A DNA stretch of 64,000 nucleotides from Chrysophaeum taylorii (lineage: Eukaryota > Sar > Pelagophyceae > Pelagomonadales > Pelagomonadaceae), in contig JAQMWT010000025.1 in the NCBI GenBank assembly GCA_029834535.1, positions 124,001 through 188,000 on the forward strand. Reading direction: 5' to 3'. The notes beneath the pieces were generated by a model. That model was given only the letters and a program-made list of their open reading frames with translations, was not told the DNA's origin and made no database searches. The translations under genes were made by a program, and so were the position numbers. Below, in pieces: positions 55,433 through 64,000 of the stretch; within the stretch, counting starts at the first letter, position 1, and every line of letters begins with the position of its first letter.

Positions 55433-56027
55433 CTAAGTAAAGCCACCAGTGGGGACATGCTTGCATGCAACCGTACCAAGAGCGACCGAGTTTGGAAATG
55501 AGCTTGGAGGTATCTTTCGGTTGGCTGGGAGCCGAGCCTTCGGGTGGCCAGACAGGGGCTTGTATGAAAGCAGAGATGACATCCAGCTTATGCTAATCCC
55601 AGTCATGAACGGCAACGAAGGTGAGAAAGAAGCGTATAGGTTGGCTACAGGACTGTACGTGTCGTGGTAAGCAATGCCGTGAACCTGGATGTAACCGCGG
55701 ACAACGAGACGAGCTTTGTACGATTTGAAGCGGCTAGATTCATACTTCCTGCGGAGGACCCACTTTAAAGTGCGGATGTTGCCAGAAAAAAGTAGAAGGA
55801 ACGCGAAAGACATCCCAGCAACCGAGCTGACTGAGGGAATGATATTCTTTGGCGATGGCTTGTAACCGACGTGCAGGATTGGGATGGGCTAGAGCTTCGC
55901 GTAAATGAGTGGAAATGAGAGCGCCGTCATCAATGTAAGAATAGTGTGGCGAGTAGAGGACACGATGGGCTTCGACACATGGGGGGATCAACAAGGGTGT
56001 GGGCGAGACAGAGGGGAAGGAAGACAT
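55433..56027 (-). pseudogene. Ty1/copia-type pol fragment, RT start
   Basis: Minus strand. The upstream piece REALAHPNPARRLQAIAKEY.SLSQLGCWDV (~55910..55800) matches the copia segment 'EAL...W..A...E...L...G.W'. The downstream piece KWVLRRKY...FKSYKARLVVRG, then YIQVHGIAYHDTYSPVA (~55770..55650), matches 'KWVF..K...G...YKARLV..G..Q..G.DY..T.SPV'. A 1-base shift lies between them, and the sequence is poor after ~55600. It is complementary in coverage to the plus-strand copia fragment at 31320..32110. Confidence 0.8.
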
Positions 56028-56065
56028 AATGAACTAACAAACGAAAGCTAGCATAATTAACGTAC

Positions 56066-56142
56066 AGGGAATGACAAGATGACACAGAATCGAAGGGAAT
56101 GACAAGATGACACAGAATCGACATGAGATGACACAGAATCTT
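56066..56142. repeat. ~28-bp tandem repeat
   Basis: GGGAATGACAAGATGACACA and the following GAATCGA occur twice in full, then a partial unit ATGAGATGACACAGAATC. It lies in the spacer of the copia fragment. Confidence 0.8.
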
Positions 56143-56399
56143 GTTTCTCCAGTTGTTTCTGAATAATGTGCGCTTTTGTCGACTTGGCGCGGTCGGCTCT
56201 GTTTGGCTCGACTTAGTTTTGCACTTTCCTCAGGAGGTTTTGGGCTCGTTGGTTTTGTCGGCTCTGGTTTGCTCGACTTTGTTGTGCACTTTTCTGTGGG
56301 GGTTGTTGGTTCTTCGGAGTTCATGAGCTCGTAGAATGGTCGGTTCACGTGATGGGGTGATCTGTCCCAGTGAAACCGGCGCATTCTCATCAAACACAG

Positions 56400-57540
56400 G
56401 GGACAAGGGGCGGAAGAACAGGTGACAATCGGGCAACAGCAGGAACAGGTGACAATGGGGCAACAGTAGACGATAGCTTGGAAGCGTGATTCGAGTCAGA
56501 ACAACGTTGAAGTTCCTTCGGTGGTTGACTTTGCAGGAAATCTGAGAATCGAAACTATCAGCAAAATCGAGGTCTGAAGAACAATAGCGACAAAAGTGCC
56601 TGGGATGACGTGCGTTAGACGATTGTTGCCACTGAGAATCGCAGCGGGGTAAAGATAGCGGGAACACAGGCTGGTACATATGAGGGCAGTGTACCAGACG
56701 TCTGATGAGAACGTGGCCTTTGGGCAGATATGGTGCATAGCGACCAGGTTATGAAGATGGTCGGAGTCGACAGAATCAAGTTGCCATGGGCACGACCGCG
56801 TCCTGTACGCGAAGATGGAAGACTTCTGACGCGCCAGCGTTGTAAGGAACGAACACGGGTAGACCAGGCTTGTGCAACGAACACCTGCTACCACGTGACA
56901 ACTGGAATGGGGCGTTACACTAGTTCTTCTCACAGGGGTACATATAGCCCCGGGCACTCGCACGTACCAGGACCGGCATTCCTACCCTCACCTTTAGGTT
57001 ATGGGCCCTTAAGGCGCTCGAGGCGGTTCGCGCGTTCGAATCCGCCCCACCGCTGCGCCGCAAGGAGTGTGTGAGTGCATTCGCGCAGCAGCTGCCGTCG
57101 CCAACTGCTGGAGCCCCATCGTCTAGAACACAGATTAGACCCCCCTCATCTGGGCGCTTTCACTTACCAGGACCGGATGTTCATCTCCGACGCAGATGTT
57201 CATCTTAAGCAGATGGCGTCGTCGTCTGCTGGGTCCCCACCGTCTCGCATACATGCTTGACTCGCCCCAGATGTTCACGTTTCACTATGATGGGGAAGCA
57301 CAGGGGTATATATAGCCCCGGGCACTCACAGACACCAGGACCGGCATTCCTACCCTCACTTTTTGCTTCTTACAATGTAGATAATCTCTCTCTCTCCCTT
57401 CTCAACGGAACGAACGCAACCTGATTTGCCTACATACTACACTTGTACAAATGACGTACATCTAGACGAACTACTGCTGTGCGTTCTGGCGTGACGGGTT
57501 CGTCCGCTTGGAGCCCTCGGGCAGTCAAGCGCCCGCAAAG
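56400..57540. other. Copia-linked leader and TATA-bearing direct repeats
   Basis: 56625..56745 (minus) is similar to 30766..30890. Two ~65-bp direct repeats (56933..56998 and 57299..57366) each contain CAGGGGTAYATATAGCCCCG and GGACCGGCATTCCTACCCTC. A third partial ACCAGGACCGG lies at ~57168. A TATATATAG core in both suggests promoter (LTR-like) sequence. No gene seen. Confidence 0.5.
57299..57366 (+). promoter_or_regulatory. TATA-box-bearing repeat, possible LTR promoter
   Basis: GGGTATATATAGCCCCGGGC is a strong TATA-box match. The near-identical copy at 56933..56998 has one change in the box (TACATATAG). Function is inferred from sequence only. Confidence 0.35.
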
Positions 57541-57549
57541 GTGTTGCGT

Positions 57550-58136
57550 TTAAGACGAGGCCATATCGACGTCGGAAGCGGTTGAAGGTGAGGTGGGCGG
57601 GAACGGTGCGGCGGGCGCGGGCGCGGGAGCGAACGGAGCGGGCGCCGCGGCTTTGGCCGAGGGGCGGAGTGTCCCGAGGAAAGCCTTGCGGAGCTCGGCG
57701 ACTTTCATCTGGCGCGTGCCGGGCTTGCCGTCGGTCCTAGGGACTTGGAGCTTGAGGCCCATCAGCTTGGCCCTTCGCACGAGGTCCATCCTTTTTGCCG
57801 TCTCGATCGACGTTGGCGGCAGCTCCTCGCATAGGGCCGCGAGGGCATCACGTTGGGCATCTCGGGTGGCCTCCTGAGCAGCAAGCCGTTCGCCCGTCGA
57901 AGGCTGCGGCGCCGAGGGCTTGAACCACTTGATCCTGGCATACTTGTGTTCGAACTGGTCGAGGAAGGCGTCGAGCTTCTTCCAGCCGATCTCGACGTAG
58001 TTGACTGGTCGCTACAGCTGCTCACTGCCGTTCAGCTGATTCTTGAACTTCATGACAAGCTGATTCTTGATATTCTCGCGGGTGTACTTTTGCTTCTCGC
58101 TCCTCGCGCCCTCCTCGTGTATCTGGCAGGTGTCAC
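57550..58136 (-). pseudogene. Charged ORF with SAP-like C-terminal motif, one in-frame stop
   Basis: Minus strand, one frame from ~58136 to 57550 with a single in-frame TAG near 58014. Upstream: GARSEKQKYTRENIKNQLVM then KFKNQLNGSEQL. After the stop: VNYVEIGWKKLDAFLDQFEH, KYARIKWFKPSAPQPSTGER, then a helical segment and RQMKVAELRKAFLGTLRP, which looks like a SAP (DNA-binding) helix pair. It ends in a Pro/Ala-rich tail. The neighbouring large coding region (59467..63763) also carries a SAP-like segment, so the two may be related. Function unknown. Confidence 0.4.
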
Positions 58137-58139
58137 CAC

Positions 58140-58620
58140 TAACTAATAAACTAAAGGCCGGCCCAATGCATGGGGCGTCGGCTATTTACTCCCAGCACCG
58201 TGGCGCGTGCAATCAGAGTCGCCGGGCGGTCAGAGGGCACGTAGATGGTCTGTCGCCAGTTGCCACGGTCTTGAGCGAGGGAGTACCATATTTCACACAT
58301 ATCTTCGTGCTTATGTGATATATTCGGAGTGCCTTGGTGAGACACGGCCGTACGTGAACTATCTTCGCCTCGTTTTTGAGACCACGGACATTCTGACTCA
58401 CTGTCAACTTCGTCGTCAACTTCCTTCCTCGCTCCCCGGCCATACGTCGTCCCGCTGCGAACGTTCCGGAAGCCAACCGGCCCATTCGGGAGGCGAACAG
58501 GTGCCAACCTAAGCCGGGAGGACCGGTGCCCTCGCAAGGGAGGCGAACAGGTGCCAACCTACGCCGGGAGGACCGATTCCTTCACAAGGAGCGGGTTCAG
58601 AAGGCACCGTCCTCCATCGC
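58140..58620 (-). mobile_element. SINE-type head fused to a divergent LINE 3' end
   Basis: In minus sense, 58620..58380 is the SINE head (GCGATGGAGGACGGTGCCTT...), with a local ~45-bp tandem duplication at 58483..58580. 58375..58150 is a LINE 3' end whose frame reads EIWYSLAQDRGNWRQTIYVP, equivalent to WHDLAQDRAQWRSAIHALSS of the long LINE but from another family. The end is a short TTAGTTTATTAGTTAG tail. So the same head occurs with different LINE-derived 3' parts. Confidence 0.65.
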
Positions 58621-58640
58621 GAAAAGTATGGCGCTATGAG

Positions 58641-58738
58641 AGACTTGAAGCAAGGGCTTATTGATAACCCCTTGCTTGAAGCATCAATAACCCCTTGCTT
58701 GAAGCAAGGGGTTATCAATAACCCCTTGCTTGAAGGTT
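58641..58738. repeat. Alternating inverted repeats (hairpin cluster)
   Basis: Four copies of TAACCCCTTGCTTGAAGC in alternating orientation, spaced by TCA or TGA. Two neighbours make a nearly perfect palindrome centred near 58708 (AAGGGGTTAT-CA-ATAACCCCTT) with arms of at least 15 bases. Strong cruciform or hairpin potential. Confidence 0.85.
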
Positions 58739-58989
58739 GAGAGTAGAATCAGGGTAAGGGTCAAGAGCGCGTCATTTATCATCTTTTTTGCCATCGCGTG
58801 CGGCGAGTCGCGAACGACAAGGTTCCCACAACCGAAGTCTCTAGACGAAAGGGCCCACAGGTAGCCCGTAAGGAAAGGGGCAAATGAATCCAATCTTCTA
58901 GAAACTCCGTGCCGCGCTTCGTGCCCCTTGGCGGCGCCGAGTCCGTGTTCTGTTTCGGAACGTGCTGACTCAGCAACAAAATCCTTCTT

Positions 58990-59168
58990 TAAACTTCTCA
59001 AAACTTCTCAAAACTTCTCAAAACTTCTCAGAACTTCTCAAAACTTCTCAGAACTTCTCAGAACTTCTCAAAACTTCTCTTCTCAAAAATTCTCAAAACT
59101 TCTCAAAACTTCTCAAAACTTCTCAGAACTTCTCAATACTTCTCAATGCTTCTCAATACTTCTCATAT
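58990..59168. repeat. AACTTCTCAA 10-bp minisatellite
   Basis: About 17 tandem decamers AACTTCTC(A/G)(A/G), with slight decay at the right end (ATACTTCTCA). It yields a spurious LLKTSQNF-type repeat frame. Confidence 0.95.
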
Positions 59169-59460
59169 TTTCAACGGTCAAAATGTCTACCTAGTAAGTA
59201 GAAACTAGCGATAAGGGAATGACGTTAGGGGTACTGGATACGTGGTGCAGGGGTAAGTGTCATAGCTCACAAGTAGTAAGGATAACTAAACTTTTAACCT
59301 TTGAGTTTACTCTTAAACCCTTTATTTTGACCGATTAAGGGTAAAGATTCAGAGGAAGAGGTCCACAACCCAGTCTGTGTGACCCCAAGGTCTGAAACTA
59401 GGCCCTAATCTTGAAGTTCTGACTAGGTTCCCGACGAGCGTCACTCAAAAGCTTAAGTGT
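59169..59460. repeat. Remnant of minisatellite-associated repeat
   Basis: AACCTTTGAGTTTACTCTTAAACCC at ~59297..59321 matches phrases in minisatellite blocks 1 and 2 (43484, 45650). No gene. Confidence 0.4.
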
Positions 59461-59466
59461 ACAAGG

Positions 59467-62400
59467 TCAGTATATATCCTTCAACCAGTTACCCCTCGAT
59501 TCCCCCGATAATTTTATCGAGCTCAAAGCATCGTCGGTGGGTGTGGTATCGGTATCGTCAGGCTCGTCATACTCGGCGAAGACGCCTTCGTTCCCAACGA
59601 TTCCTTTGAAGTCACCTTTTCCCAGCTTGCGAATGAGATCGCCCACCTTGCCGTAGGAGCCCTTTGTCGTCTCCTGGATGATTTTGCGGCGGAGATGTGG
59701 GCGCGAGTTTCTTACGGCGGAGCGTCGCAAGCAACTCGCGCCCCGTCAGTCCGGCTGGCGGCTCGAAGTTGTGCTCGTATTGGCGCAGAGCAGCGACGAG
59801 AGCGGCGTGGTCCATCTGTGAGAGGGGGATCTTGTTGCCGGCTTCGTCGGTCTCGAAGAGCGTTTTGGTCGGGAGCTCGTTCTCGAGGCTCATGAGCTTC
59901 GCGATAGATTCAATGACGTTCTCCTTCTTCTTCTCGTTCGTGGCGGCCTCGTCCAGGAGCAAGCACTTCGGGATCGTGAAACTCCTCCTACCCAGGCCAG
60001 AGATGACGAGCCGCGAGTCATCGGCCACCATGTCGCCCCTTTTATTCTTCTTCTGCACTGGCGTCGCCGTCGTTTTCATTGCTTGGTCGACGACACCGCG
60101 GATATGGCGAGCGAGTCTGCCGATCAACTCGTCAGATCCGAAGATGTCCGGGGTGTGGTACGTCGCGTTGAGCTGGGCGTCGTGGTTGATGATGAGGTAG
60201 AGAAGCTCGACGCCGCGCTCGATGCTCTCCATGCAAGCATGCTGCATGTTGATGCTCTCGACCGTGGAAATGCTGTGCGCTCGGCGAGTTCGCCGTGGAT
60301 GTACTCGATGATCACGCCCACGAGCTTCGGCAGGTTCTCGTCGAGGTTGCGGCCGCGCTGAGATTGTCGACGTCGTGGATGAACTGGAGGAGCTCACCCG
60401 AATAGCCCAGCGCGCTGTAGCACATCGCCACGCGCTGGAACTGTGCCAGGACTTCGCGCGCGGTGACCGGGTCCATCTTGAGGCCGGGGATGTAGTAGAC
60501 TGCGCACGCCAAGTCGTTCTCAAGGAAGTCGTTAAGGAGGCGGATGGGGCGCTTATCGAGGTTTGCCTGAAGGACCGGGAGGTAGGCCGGCCGAATAGCA
60601 AGCCACGCCATGTGGAGCACGAGGGTCGCATGGTAGTAGTCGACGAAATGGAACTGTCGCGAGATCTTCCCCCAGGGGACCTCCTCGTCTTCGCCCAAGT
60701 TGCGGTAGATGCGCATATACTCGTCGAAGAAAAGCGACCGGACCCAGGACCACTAGTTATCGCTGTCGTGGCCCGACCCGATCACGAGCTTCTTGAGGAC
60801 GGCCCCAGCGGCGTGCCAGAGTTTCGGGACCTGGAAGACGTAGTTGAAGGTATCGTACCCGGCCAAGCGGCTCATGAGAATGGGCGACTTGATCCGAGGG
60901 ATTGTCTCGTGGTCGCCGGAAACGAAGTGGACACGTTTCATCTTCCAGGCCGGCTCGTCGCCCTGCTCGTTCGCATTGAGGTCGCCGTCCACTTTGGCGT
61001 CGCAGAAAATCTTGTGCACGTATGCTAGGGCCCGGAAATTGTCGAACTTGTCGCTTGACTTGGCGTCGATCGCGCCGGCGCCGAGGTGCTTTCGACCCCC
61101 GAGACCGAACTTCTGGTCGGTCTTCCGGCGGCGCATGTCCTCGGGTTTCTTTTCCTCCTCCCTGTAGAACTGCTCACGGACAAGCTCCATGTTGGCCAGG
61201 ACCTGGTTCTTCGCCAGTTGGTCCTTCCTTGTGAGTGCCGACCGAGGCCCGGCATTCTCCGCCGCGGCGGCGGCGGGGGGCTCGAGGTAACGCTCGTCCA
61301 GGTTGTAGGTGATGCTGCCGATGGACAAGCCGACGAGCCTTTCGAGCTTCAGGATGAAAGGCGTCGTGTCCAGGTTCATGATTTAACAGAGGCCGGCCTT
61401 GTAAAGGACGCCCGTCCACGCGACCTCACCCGCGCCGAGCTTCCAGCAGTCGGTCTGAGGCGGATACTGTAGGGTGGCGATTACGAAGTCGATGACGGGG
61501 GCTACCCGTGCGCGGTGTTCACTGCCATGCGACGCGGAACCCGCGCCCTGGCGTTGCTGCTGATAGTTGTCGAGGGCGACAAATTTGGGTTCCGTAGCGT
61601 TGAGCCGAAGGAACGTGGAGACGCGAGAGAAGAAGGTCGCGAGCTGCCTTTTGCGCTGGCGATCAAGCGATGACTGCGACAAGATGATGCCAACGGAAGC
61701 GTTGAGCAGATTCGAGACGGTCCGAGTGACACCGCGCGCAGCGAGCAACGGCGAGAGGACCCTCTGCGTGAAGTTCCAGTTGCGTTGGAAAGAGAACATG
61801 CCCATCTCGATCTGGAGCTGGACTACCGCGTCTGTAGGCACGTTGCCATCCATCTGCGTCAGCATGTTGCGCACAAAGCCCCAAAGTCGAGGGTGATTTT
61901 GCAGGACTCGGCGGGTCCTATGGTAGCGCTCGCCAACATCGAGCTTGTCCTACCACTCGTTAGTCAGATAGGAGCGGTCGAGGCGCCGGTCGTGAAGCTC
62001 GAGCCCGACTTGTAGGAACCAGCCATTCCAGCCGTAGGCCGAGGCGAGAACAGCCTCTCGTGGATCTGGGGCCCTGCGCAGAAAATCGTGCACTGACAGC
62101 CGCTGACTGTCCTCGTTGCGCAAAGCCACGACGCCCACCTTGGCGTCGCTCAGAGTAGCGTCGAGAGTTGCGAGCCTAGCGTAAGAGGTGGCCAATTCCG
62201 CTGCTACTTGGCTCCGAGCATCGTGCTCCCTCTGGAATGCTTGCAAGTGCACGCGGACTGCTGCTGCTCGGCGGTGACTTGCGCTTCCAGCCTAAAAGAC
62301 CGCAGCTGGTCGGCGGCATAGGCCTCGGCCTTCTGGCGAGGGCGACGGCGTGTTGAGCTCGCTCGAGGTCGAGCTCCTGCGTCAGTCTCTTTATCTGATT

Positions 62401-63763
62401 GTTTTGGTCAACAAACCATTGATTATGCAGCTCGCGTTGGACACTGGCATAGTCGTGAGCGACCTTGAGACTGGCCTCCGCCTTCTTGCGGGCCTGACGG
62501 TCAGCGTCAGCCTGGCGGCGTCGCTCTTGCACTCGGGCCTCAGCAGACGCACGTGCAGCGGCGGTGGAAGCCTCGGCGCGGTCGTCGGCGACGGCAACGG
62601 CACGCGCAATGTCTGCTTCGGCGCGCGCGACTTCCGCCAAGAACCACGCCTGGGCCCCCGAGGCGCGGGCCTCGGCGTCCCAGGCGCGCACCCCCGCCGC
62701 CGAGGCGCGGTCCTCGGCATCCCGGACGCGCACCTCTGGCACCATCTCGACTCGGCGTCGAGCTTTATCAGCAACTCGACACAGCGCCTCGAGCTCGCAC
62801 TCCTGCTTCTTTATCATGCTGGCGTTGAAGTTCACGAGCTCTCGATGCTGGCGTAGTTCGACTTGAAGATCGTCGACCTGGTGGTAGGCGGCTAGCTCGG
62901 TCTCAGCCTGCTGCAGCTTGGTCTTCTTAACGTCCTCTTTCTCGTACTCGAGGTGCCTGACGCGCGCTCTCAGCCTCGCGATCTCCGTTGAGTGATCCTA
63001 GGCTTCGAGCTTGGGCTTTTAAAGCCATGATGGCCTCGGGTTGCCGGTGCGGGGCTGGCGACGGCGTGTCGTCGTACTCCTCGTCCGACTTTGGCGGTGC
63101 TTTGCTCGGCGTCGACTGAGCCCGCCTCTTGTTGGTACTCGGCACTGGGTCGACGTGGGTCTCGGTGGAGGCCAGGGCCGTGGCGAAGTCGGGGGCCGCG
63201 GCGGGGACTGGGGCCTCCACAGCACGCGGCTTGGGATAGCCGCCGGCGCCGGCGCCGTACTCCGAGAGGATGGCCCACGTCGTTGGAATCGGCCAGTCCC
63301 AGGCATGACAGCTGCGTAGGTGGTTGGTCCCGCGGCTTCCGCCTGCGCCGCATTGGCAATGAATACGGCGGGGGTGGGTGAGGTCCGCGAATTTCGTCGG
63401 GTTACTGCAGTATGACCAGTGCCTCCGGCCAGCTGCATCTTTGCGGTGGTACCTTCGAAGAGTCGGACCAAGATCTCTATTGAGCGCGGCGTTGAGTATT
63501 TCGTGGTCGACAGTGAGAATTAGACGACTCGCACCATCGCGTCGTGCGAAGACAACGTCGATTTCCCACCAGCCTTGGGTGTCTAATGCCGTCGCTGCCG
63601 CCAAAATATCATCCGCAGCTGCTGCGAGAAGTGCCATAAGGACGCGGCGACAGCACGGTCTGATTAGCACCGTGTGCCCGCCGGACTTTGACCGACAGAT
63701 GAGGTCGTGAATTTTCCGTAGACGCAAAGTCCGGCGTAGGTGACGCTCGTGCTTTCCGCAGAC
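59467..63763 (-). pseudogene. Large unassigned coding region, coiled coil plus helical domain, decayed
   Basis: A continuous minus-strand protein signal of ~1,400 residues. N-terminal part (63763..63000): HLRRTLRLRKIHDLICRSKS, then a Cys/His group CQCG...HLRSCHAW, then a Pro-rich linker. Middle (62990..62180): a long Ala/Arg/Glu coiled coil with two frameshifts. From 62252 to 60312 one frame is kept for 1.9 kb, broken only by in-frame TAG 61950, TAA 61383 and TAG 60753. It includes FSFQRNWNFTQRVLSPLLAA and FVALDNYQQQR. Then two shifts (~60290, ~60250), a helical region, a SAP-like segment (ALVAALRQYEHNFEPPAGLT) and an acidic end. The layout loosely recalls transposase-like proteins with a 'DN' motif, but I cannot name a family. 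Confidence 0.5.
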
Positions 63764-63774
63764 TCATGCACAAA

Positions 63775-63890
63775 ACCACACACACCCTTTATGCACCACA
63801 CACACACACACCCCCTCTTAGCAGTCGACCTTTAAAGACAGACTCATGCACCACACACACACACCCCTCTTAGCAGTCGACCTTTAAAGG
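63775..63890. repeat. CA-rich and CTCTTAGCAGTCGAC repeats
   Basis: Two units of (CA)n-rich sequence followed by CTCTTAGCAGTCGACCTTTA and AAG, as at 45320 and 46548. Confidence 0.8.
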
Positions 63891-63894
63891 CGGA

Positions 63895-64000
63895 CTCCGA
63901 ATACCTCGCTCACGCCCGCGGCATCGACGCCATCATCCCCCAGCCGGGTACAGCACCACCGCCTGGCTTCTTGGGCCCTGTCGAACAGCGGCTACGTAGC
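63895..64000 (+). pseudogene. Partial copy of the PD...DIK ORF, cut by window end
   Basis: CTCCGAATACCTCGCTCACG through GGCTACGTAGC is almost identical to 44737..44843. It starts abruptly in mid-ORF right after the CTCTTAGCAGTCGAC repeat, so the upstream part, including the PD...DIK segment, is absent. Confidence 0.75.

Noticed and set aside
58928-59201. KLLKTSQNF repeat protein
   Set aside because: Translation of the AACTTCTCAA minisatellite.
60312-62252. Reassigned stop codons (TAA/TAG as sense)
   Set aside because: Intact genes in the window end with TAA or TAG as normal stops (light-harvesting TAA, TPR-like TAG, CRAL-TRIO TAG, TXNDC9-like TAG), and the region also has frameshifts, so decay is the simpler reading.

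Overview
This window is eukaryotic nuclear DNA from a photosynthetic alga with a red-lineage secondary plastid, most likely an ochrophyte (stramenopile). The main evidence is an intact fucoxanthin chlorophyll a/c light-harvesting protein gene at 2241..2852 (minus) with a bipartite plastid pre-sequence ending in an AFAP motif. GT-AG introns, protein-kinase, RBR, CRAL-TRIO and TXNDC9 homologues, and many LTR, LINE, SINE, Helitron and DNA-transposon remnants agree with this. No rRNA, tRNA, CRISPR or prokaryotic operon was seen.

Layout. At 1..3 kb lie a three-exon arylsulfotransferase-like gene and the light-harvesting gene. At 3.0..11.8 kb is a Ty3/gypsy-type LTR retrotransposon on the minus strand. 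It is decayed and split by a later LINE insertion (7976..9597) that has a 13-bp target duplication and an inverted 5' part. At 12.1..12.5 kb is a SINE. At 16.2..18.9 kb is a broken kinase plus RING-between-RING-like gene, and at 22.5..23.2 kb an ARF-family GTPase pseudogene. Intact single-exon genes follow: a TPR-like protein (25344..26159, minus) and a CRAL-TRIO/Sec14-like protein (29712..30602, minus).

At 31..34.4 kb lie a Ty1/copia fragment and a second gypsy-type fragment that carries an 836-bp TIR element. At 36..37.3 kb and 47.1..48.9 kb are two remnants of one DDE-type transposase family. At 38.2..40.8 kb is a longer copy of the LINE, inserted in an open frame of unknown function. At 41.1..41.4 kb is a compound tetranucleotide array. 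From 43.3 to 46.6 kb, and again at 54.3..54.8 kb, are Helitron helicase remnants with a shared minisatellite. At 51.2..52.0 kb and 53.3..54.0 kb are intact genes for a sulfotransferase and a TXNDC9-like thioredoxin-fold protein. From 55.4 kb to the end the sequence is mostly mobile-element-like, including a 4.3-kb decayed minus-strand coding region (59467..63763) that I could not assign.

How it fits together. A few host genes (light harvesting, two unrelated sulfotransferase types, lipid-binding, phosducin-like) sit in a young, densely nested repeat landscape. The clearest active partnership is a LINE ending in (TTAG)n and a SINE that shares its last ~70 bases, which suggests the LINE machinery mobilised the SINE. 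The order of events can be read directly: gypsy element first, LINE later; gypsy fragment first, TIR element later; Helitron debris first, SINE later.
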